Of a stretch of DNA of 64,000 bases, positions 56,757 to 64,000 are shown piece by piece. A program made the position numbers and the translations under genes. The stretch covers positions 27,808,435 through 27,872,434 of the forward strand of contig CM060965.1 of assembly GCA_030765045.1 (NCBI GenBank). Reading direction: 5' to 3'. The DNA is from Tenodera sinensis (lineage: Eukaryota; Arthropoda; Insecta; Mantodea; Mantidae). The notes under the pieces are model-generated. The model worked only from the letters and a program-made list of their open reading frames with translations, searched no databases and was not told the origin of the DNA. The number at the start of each line of letters is the position of its first letter. Position 1 is the first letter of the stretch.

Positions 56757-57836
56757 TTATTGTTCAATTTCTATCTGTTCTCTTTGTTGGCCTACTCCTC
56801 CTTCTTCTTCCATGCCTTCTATTGCTACGTTTCCTCTTCTCTGCCTGTCTCGTAATCTAGAAGATCTTCTTATCTCATCTATTTCAATTTGTTCATTTTC
56901 AATCCATTCTACCTCGATGTTTTCAGTTTCCCAAGCTTTTTTACTAACATAATTGGTTAAAAACTGTAGTTTTTCAATTAAATTTGGATTTCTAATTATA
57001 TCATTTATATAGTATCCTCCTAATTGATGCCTTTCTTCTACATTCATAGTTTCATACCTTTCGCATTCAAAGATCGCATGCTCCGGGTTATCTTGTACTT
57101 GACAGATATTACATATATCAGAATTCGTTTTTTTTATTTTTTTCCAATATGTTTTATATGGTCCATGTCCAGTTATATAATGAATGAATCCTTTTGTTGG
57201 TTGAATGAAATTTAATTTTAATCTTTCTCTAATATTCTGGAAAAATCCATAAACTCTTCTACCTACAGCACATTCCGACCATTCATTTTGCCATTTATTT
57301 TTCAAAGCATTTTTTACTTCCCAAATTTTATCTGTTCTTACACCACTAATTTTATAAACTTTTTCTAAATTTCCTTTCTTTAGCCAGAATTTTGCTCCCT
57401 TTAATTTTACCAATAGATCAATGGGCCATATTGCTGTAGAGACTAACAGTGCCATTGTGGGTGTTGTATTTACTGCTCCTGTTAGCCTTAATAAGATCTT
57501 TCTTTGGGTTCTTCTTAGCAGCCTTTTAATTTGCACATTATCCATTCTTTCCGCCCAAACTGCTGCAGCATAAGTAATAATTGAGGCAAAGATTGTATTG
57601 TGATAAATTTGTATGGTCTGTAAGGGAAGTACAAAATTTAATTTTGTAATTCTTGCCAATTTTAACATTATTTTCTCAGATTTCTGCCTAATATAATCTG
57701 TATGTTTTCTGAAATTAAATTTTTCATCCAACATTATCCCCAAATATCTAACTTCTTTTACTCTTCGAATATTTTGATTATTAATTTTTATTGTTGGATC
57801 CCTTTTTAAGTTTCCTTTTAAGAGCAAAACTCCAAG
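56757..57836 (-). CDS. R1-like LINE ORF2, 5'-truncated (RT end, C-terminal zinc knuckle)
   Basis: About 360 codons remain open on the minus strand. The first recognisable part is LLLKGNLKRDPTIKI, then RRVKEVRYLGIMLDEK, as in the end of R1-clade reverse transcriptases (LKG-L-R-P-I and ARYLGV-LDE). TYAAAVWAER and RRTQRKILLRLTGA correspond to the thumb and linker. CNICQVQDNPEHAIFECERY is the CCHC motif. The C-terminus is acidic and Gln/Glu-rich. Truncation near 57836 removed endonuclease and RT catalytic motifs. The frame is uninterrupted, so the copy is fairly young. No Met lies at the open-frame start, so it is not an independent gene. Confidence 0.85.
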   Translation of the reverse strand, partial: LGVLLLKGNLKRDPTIKINNQNIRRVKEVRYLGIMLDEKFNFRKHTDYIRQKSEKIMLKLARITKLNFVLPLQTIQIYHNTIFASIITYAAAVWAERMDNVQIKRLLRRTQRKILLRLTGAVNTTPTMALLVSTAIWPIDLLVKLKGAKFWLKKGNLEKVYKISGVRTDKIWEVKNALKNKWQNEWSECAVGRRVYGFFQNIRERLKLNFIQPTKGFIHYITGHGPYKTYWKKIKKTNSDICNICQVQDNPEHAIFECERYETMNVEERHQLGGYYINDIIRNPNLIEKLQFLTNYVSKKAWETENIEVEWIENEQIEIDEIRRSSRLRDRQRRGNVAIEGMEEEGGVGQQREQIEIEQ

Positions 57837-59740
57837 GAAAGAGAATTCACCGTGGACACCAGAAAACAACTTGTCTTGTTTTTCTAGGAATTGTCGGGGA
57901 CTTCAGTGCGTCTCTGTGTCTGTCTGCCTGAGCTCTGTAAACTTTCTGGGGGTGGCAGCTGCAATAGATCTCGCGTAGGTCGCGTATGTATACCACACTG
58001 CTAACCCCAAGGTCGTTATGGCAACGACTCGTGAATGGAAGATCTGCGCTTCAAATCCAACCGGGACGTTGTCCCTGACTGAAGTTATTTCCAGGCATTT
58101 TCAGTCCTTATTGCTGGCAAACGCCGCGAAGAAACCGAAAACTTAGGCCTGGAACCTTTCCTTCCCAAATTTTAATTCAATTCTTGTATCACCACTGCCC
58201 ACCAGGTGCCTATGGAGTAAGATAGGGCGTTCAACACTACTTACATCGTCTGTTTGGCATTAAAATCATTACGTGTAGTGCAAATAGAAGACCAATAACC
58301 CACATCCCACTTCACGACTAAACAAATACAATGTGGGCACAAATGCAGGCCACTCACGGAGTTGCACTGACAACTGTATGTTTAGCAAGTGAAAAATGGG
58401 AGGTCACTGAGACTGAAGAGATAGTCAAATCTCTAATGCTTTCAAATTCCATACCTTTTACAGGATATCGCAAGAAATAAAACAATAGTGACTTACTCGT
58501 AACGAAAAATGAGTTTCCAGCTAAAGGAAGTCGCTTTCTTTCATAACTCTGTGTTTGCTATGAATGAGAAAAAGGCACAGAAATACTATTTTACAGAGGT
58601 GGGTTACTTTCCAAAAACAAACACGTGCAGCTATACAATGGATGGTGTATGATTATTTTTATATGTTTCAATTTACTGGTGAGATAGATGAATATTTATT
58701 TAGTATAATAAATACATTTGATTTCCAATCAAAAGATCCAACTCTCTAGAATAAATAATACAAATTATTGATCTAATAGATGAACACAGGAGATTTAAAT
58801 GACAGTGAAAAGGTGCCTTGGGAGAATTTCTGAAGACAACTTCATCCTTTAAGAAGCCGCAAGATGTGCGTACGGCATTCTGCCACTCCTCCAGTGCCAA
58901 CCTATTGTACTCTAGATGTATGTACCTTACAGCATCCATGTTAAATCATCATTCCTCTTTTGTCTCACTGTCGTTCTAACCCTTCGACGCCAATGGCCCC
59001 GATAAATTATTTCCCTCATTAATATTCACTTTAATTTTAAAATAATGGCTTAGCCAGAGATATGACGCGGCGAATCAAAACAAATTAAAATATTTTTCAC
59101 ATTTAACCCCTCCCTTGCCGCAGCGTTGCCTGGAACCGCGCCCAGTTTCCGAACTGTCGTTACCAGCTCGGCAGGTGAGCCTCCTCAGAAATATTTGCTT
59201 GGGTTATTGTTTTGTTTTGTTCTGAACTAGCGCCCCATACGCGGAATTAAAAAAAATAAAGAAAAAGAAAGCAACGCCTTGCGATCTTCTTCTATTGTTA
59301 TCCCATGATGCGCGAAGTTGCCTTGGATACGTGCCACTGCAGCTGCAGACTCTTCCAAGAAAAGTATTTAAATGAATCGCAAACAAATGACTAACGCATT
59401 CATTAATTTTCAACCCTTAACCTCGCAATATGCAAGATTTGCGCAATTAGGTTTACAAATGACTTGATAAATCGTGGGTAAAGAACTACTGAAGTTTATG
59501 TAGTTGCCAAATGTAGCTATGTTGACAGTGCCACACCGCATGTATTCAGAATATCAGGTGCTTATACTGTAAATAGACCAGCTTAGAAAAGATATTTATC
59601 TAAAACCTCGATTCTAATGGTCGTCACCAGGAATTCGGGAGCTGTGTGAAGATTCTGTCCTTTTCATTGTTAAGTACTTTGGGTACACCGATTTATTTCA
59701 CAGCATCTAAACTAAGAGAGGAAACAAATAAGCTAATTTA
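57837..59740. other. no recognised gene; possible SINE scrap
   Basis: Around 57975-58230 there is tRNA-like and SINE-like text (tcgcgtatgtataccac; cttcaaatccaaccggg). The rest, to 59740, has no element or ORF I can support. Confidence 0.4.
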
Positions 59741-60065
59741 TTTTGACCAAGCGAGACGGCATTGGCGGTAACGTGGGAGGCTCGTATTCGGGAGGTCCCG
59801 GGTTCGATTCCCGTTGGGCTATCACTATGTGGTTTCCCAGGGTCCGCCGGTACTGTTCTTACCGAACGGGATGGCTCTGGCGTATTCGGGAGGTCGCGGG
59901 TTCGATTACCGCGGCCGACCTTCCTAACCTTGGTTTTTTTCGGGGGGTTTTCCCCGGTCACTCTGGAAATATGGTGTTCGGCTGCGGGGAAGCGCTGTGG
60001 TCGGCTGTCACTTTGGGAAGCACAATGAGCCCATTGTTGTGTAATGCTGTGCACCACTTATGGTC
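59741..60065 (+). mobile_element. dimeric tRNA-derived SINE (family D)
   Basis: Two tRNA-like heads in tandem: the first at 59747-59820 (gagacggcattggcggtaac; box B gggttcgattcccgt), the second at 59865-59930 (cgggatggctctggcg; box B gggttcgattaccgc). They are followed by ggtttttttcggggggttttcccc and a ~130-bp body. The second head plus body matches the monomers at 32243 and 34899. Confidence 0.78.
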
Positions 60066-60069
60066 CCTC

Positions 60070-61000
60070 CAACCAACTTCTACTAACGGTTACTTTGGAA
60101 CAACTCCTAAAATTGAACTGTTCCAAAAAATAAATAACCATAAGTGCAATTATGCAGTTTCAAAGTAACATCTCTCCAACTTGACACTAAAGCAAAGGTT
60201 CAAGTATTCTATAACCAGTTCCTCATGTAAACGTTCTGATAATATAGTACAACAGTGCAACTATTTACGAGTATAAATTACTGTATCCGATGCCAGACGT
60301 TTTTAAAATAATACAACACACAATAGTGAAAAGAGTGTGTGCAATACATGGATGTGAAGTGGTAACAGAATCCCGGAAATAGAAAAGCTATTACTTGATA
60401 GTAATACACTTCCCACACGTCATCTACTTGTGCTGTCCTCCTGTTCTAAGCAGAGAGGTCAAGAAAAGTGTGTTCATTGAGGCAGAATAAGATGGAAACA
60501 AAACATTACAACACTAGCTGACGAGCGCCTGTGCTGGACTCGGGTCATAGCTCCTAATATTTCGCAACGAACCTAGGGGCGTTTGGCCGCTTGCCTCTTA
60601 CCATCACCGTTATACGCGCGCGCGGACACGGAATCCCATGTTCCCAGGCAAGTTCAGGTGAAGCGACCTTGATGCCGCGACCTGCAGAATACCTAACTAC
60701 TCCCATCTCAAGTTGTGACATTTTCAAATTACAATCCAAATGTACCAAAACTTGTAACTTTTACTTCTCGTGTTCAAGGCTGTTACTTTTAAAACAGACT
60801 AGTAGAATATCAAATGTTACCGTTACCTAGTCACGCTGAACGCAATTACAATAGCGCCATATTTAACTTCTATTCAGATAGTACTGAGATTTGCTATTTG
60901 AAAATCCGTCTGGAAAACAGCTCTTAAAACTGGACGTGGAACTTACGGTGCATTGGTTCTGTTGCCAAATAAAGGTAGCACTCGTAATACTTATGATGAT
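60070..61000. other. no recognised feature
   Basis: About 0.9 kb without repeats or ORFs of note. Confidence 0.5.
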
Positions 61001-61003
61001 TAT

Positions 61004-61148
<145 letters not shown>

Positions 61149-61204
61149 TCATTATGGATTATGTATAGCTATTTTTTACTTTCTCTACAACGTATAGGGA
61201 AGTA

Positions 61205-61985
61205 TTGTAATCGATAGAAAAATTCGATGACCAGATTTCACGGGAAATATTGTTTTGAGGCAACCTGAATCTGAAAAAAAGCATTTTTAGAAAAAGGTGT
61301 GCTTATGTATCTATCTCTTAACAACATAACTCAAAAACGAAAAGTCGGTTAAAAACCAAAGTTGGTATTTAAGTTCAATATCTTTCAAGGATGCGACACG
61401 AAGATTTTGAAGAAAATTCCTTCACCTTAAACTACCCTTTACATGGACAATTTTTCCAAAGTTTTGATTTTCTCGAAAATGGCTTCCATTTTTAATTAAA
61501 ATGTCATATGTTTAAGATACTTATGGCAAATGAAATATATATTTTGCATTTTCTGACTGTAGTCCACGTAGTCCTTTTTACTCTGGATGACTTCTGTATA
61601 AGTGGTAAACCGTAAGAGATAGACCAAATCTTACTATACAAAAAATGTAGATCTTGTTAAAACATACAATTTATGTTCAAGTGAATTTTTTGTGGAGTGA
61701 ACCATTTCGGAGACATTCCTTGTTATTTGTAAGTTTTGCAAAACATACTTTCCACAAATGGAACATCATTATTCATTTTTTATATCTTAGCCGTGCAAAG
61801 ACAACGGAATTTCAAAGCCTTAAAAGACTTGACTATAGCTCAAAGCCTACTGTATTCCCACATTCCCCTTGTACCTACAAAAATGAGTAATAAGATAATT
61901 TCTACTAACGTTTATCTCTGTTAGCATTTTAAGAATAGTTAGTACAAGAGCAGAGAAAGTCACGTGGATGCAACACATTTGACTG
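61205..61985 (-). mobile_element. unnamed dispersed repeat, copy 3 (inverted)
   Basis: The reverse complement matches the 38213 copy over its whole length, from the gcatccacgtgactttctc end (61981) to the cccgtgaaat-ctggtcatcga end (~61205). It gives the best estimate of full length (~780-800 bp). Confidence 0.75.
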
Positions 61986-62454
61986 TTTTTGCTATGCGTT
62001 CGAGACAAATGTTAGTTATTAATATTAACTAAGCATAATTAACGATAATATAATTAAAGAACACGCAATCCATATTTTATTATAATGCAAATGTACGAGA
62101 CAAAATCTTGAATATGCATCTATTATCTGTAACATTAACACCACAAAGGTCAATTTAATAGAAAAGGGCAATAAAATATTTTAAAATATGTACTATTTAA
62201 AAAAAACTGGATATTACTTAACTCTTTACGAAAGAGCTTATTCAAAATTAATGGCTGAAGATAGTAAAAATAGTAGAAATACAACAAAATCTGTTGTAAA
62301 CAATTTAGATTATTAATTTAGAACATCTTTTACTTAGAGTTAAGAAGAAATGGATCTTGTCGGTAAATTATATTGACGTATGTAGCCAAATTTGTTTGTT
62401 AATAATTATAAAATATAATGCACGAGCTCTAGCAATAATTGTAGAAAATCATTG

Positions 62455-62715
62455 AATTTATTCGTGGTCGACGAAGCGGCGTCTGGGAGGGTTTTCTCCG
62501 GGTGCTCCGGTTTCCCCCGCCAATCACTCCAATTGCTCCATCACCTTTCCAATCATACATTTCGTCTGCATTTCATATCATCCACATCTTCACTATCATA
62601 CCTGGTGTTGATCACCCGCTTCTTCACTCAATCTGGTCCACAGGTTCCTGTGCTCCCCGACAGGCATCTGGCGCTAGCCACTGGCTTGTAAGTCCTACAT
62701 AAGGGGAAGGTAATG
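62455..62715 (+). mobile_element. 5'-truncated SINE/SINE-like repeat
   Basis: ggtcgacgaagcggcgtctgggagggttttctccgggtgctccggtttcccc is split here as ggagggttttctccgggtgc and tccggtttcccccgcc, a motif common in insect SINE bodies. It is followed by ~180 bp ending ctggcttgtaagtcctacataaggg. No tRNA head is present. Confidence 0.5.
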
Positions 62716-63329
62716 AGATAAAGAAAAGAAGAGATTTAAGTATTTAATAGAGTAGTAAATTTATTAGGAATGAACGTCGAATTGTATAAGTGAAAAGACA
62801 CATCATTCTGGTTAAATGAGAAGTACAATTCCCAGGATACATAGAAGCAGCTATTGCGGTGATAGATGTAAATGTTGGTAAGAAAGCAGAGGTAGCCGAC
62901 AAACTATAAACGTGACCGAACAGCGAGTCAGATGTCGAGATAGAAAGTGACACATTTAACCAAGTAAACACAAACAGCTGGAGGGAAAATTTGGAGCATA
63001 TCAACGGTGCGTAATTCTTACAAGTGGTCGAGTTTGATAGATTCGAAAGTAGATTTCGCTGTCGGTAGTGACAGATTTATTGTTCCCTGCTTGAGGTAAT
63101 ACCTTGCCCTGAGCTAATACATTAAGGCCGCTAATAAAACTCACTCACATACGCGACAGCTGTGTCAAGCAGCGGCGTGCAGTGCGCAGTTTATTATTCA
63201 AGCTCTTACTTCTGTCATCTCAGGCGACCATTAGCAAATTACTTGTTAACAATGCACTATATCACTAAAATTCTCTAATCATCTATCACTCTTAATTCAG
63301 AACAAAAATACAACATAAACATCATAAAA

Positions 63330-63765
63330 ATGCTCATCTGTTGCATTCACATGACTTTCTTCTGCATTGTATTCTTATTAAAACTTACTCAGAGAATACT
63401 TATAACATAAACTTTCCTAAAGCATTTCTTTGTAGGTATATAAATAGGCTAAAAAGATAGTGATCGATTTTTAAAAAGCGGATGGCTTTGAAATACCATG
63501 CTCTTGTATGATCACGAGAGAAAACGAACCAATTCCAAAAAGGAACTATAATTATTTGAAAATTCAAATCAATAACAAAGAATATCTGGAAAATGGCTAA
63601 CGTCATTATAACAAGATTTGTCTGCCTTGCGACTTACTGATTATACAGAAGTAAACAGAAAGAACAGCACTTCATAGGCTGTTCTCAGAAGACAACAATA
63701 AAAACCTTATTTATCGTGAAAGTATCTTAAAAATATGACATTTTAATTAAAAATAACAAAACTTC
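63330..63765 (+). mobile_element. unnamed dispersed repeat, copy 4 (diverged)
   Basis: Starts tgttgcattcacatgactttc and keeps the block order (ggctttgaaataccatgctc, aaagaatatctggaaaatgg, tatgacattttaatt) with more substitutions than copies 1-3. Confidence 0.6.
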
Positions 63766-64000
63766 TTGAATGTGGGGTTAGATAACGAACTTCTCGTTTT
63801 CAATTATGCTGTTTACATAAACACGGATATTTTCCTAAACATCGAACTCAAATGACCCCGTCGACGGGCCCTTAAACCCCACTCTCTCACTCCAACCTGT
63901 TCAGAACATAAAAAAGCAGAGGAGATGATAGTGAAACTTAACTTTTTCGTGGATGAAGGCTGTCATTGGCTGAAATTTGAAATTGTTATGCACATGATTG

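Overview
The window is nuclear DNA of an arthropod, most likely an insect and possibly a cockroach or termite relative (an inference from the gene and the repeat load; not proven). It is AT-rich, has GT-AG introns with no bacterial gene layout, and is packed with tRNA-derived SINEs, truncated LINEs, DNA transposons and microsatellites.

The only host gene I can support is on the minus strand. Six exons (25684-25496, 9889-9814, 7278-7081, 4911-4717, 1506-1247, 175-35) join in a continuous reading phase and encode about 353 residues of an outspread/MPRIP (myosin-phosphatase Rho-interacting protein) orthologue. They run from the C-terminal half of the first PH domain through a Pro/Ser-rich linker to the first strands of the second PH domain. 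The gene enters from beyond 25684 and leaves at the left edge. Its introns hold a 0.7 kb GGN array, SINEs, LINE scraps, a Tc1/mariner-type element and two minus-strand TATA promoter-like segments with heat-shock-type GAA/TTC motifs (about 10.3-10.47 kb and 24.9-25.03 kb).

From 25.7 to 64 kb I find no host exon. The region may be the large 5' intron of the same gene or intergenic DNA. It holds a 2.2 kb TIR element with a solo LTR nested in it (29709-31891), a nearly intact but non-autonomous LTR retrotransposon (40861-43852), a foldback element with ~180-200 bp inverted ends (49846-51256), a GC-rich MITE (53314-53731), a 685 bp hAT remnant with an 8-bp target duplication (53938-54622), an R1-like LINE end (56757-57836), SINEs of several families, and at least four copies of an unidentified ~800 bp repeat.

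The most interesting signal is in the LTR retrotransposon. Each LTR carries, 14 bp upstream of its TATA box, a perfect five-unit heat shock element (alternating GAA/TTC with 2-nt spacing). The older, diverged solo LTR at 31244-31709 keeps all five units although its spacer bases and repeat content differ. Both insertions have ATAT target duplications. The internal region has no reverse transcriptase or integrase. It encodes a coiled-coil-like repeat protein followed by what looks like a dead aspartic protease. This suggests a heat-inducible, parasitic (non-autonomous) Ty3/gypsy-type family, similar in logic to heat-activated plant elements.
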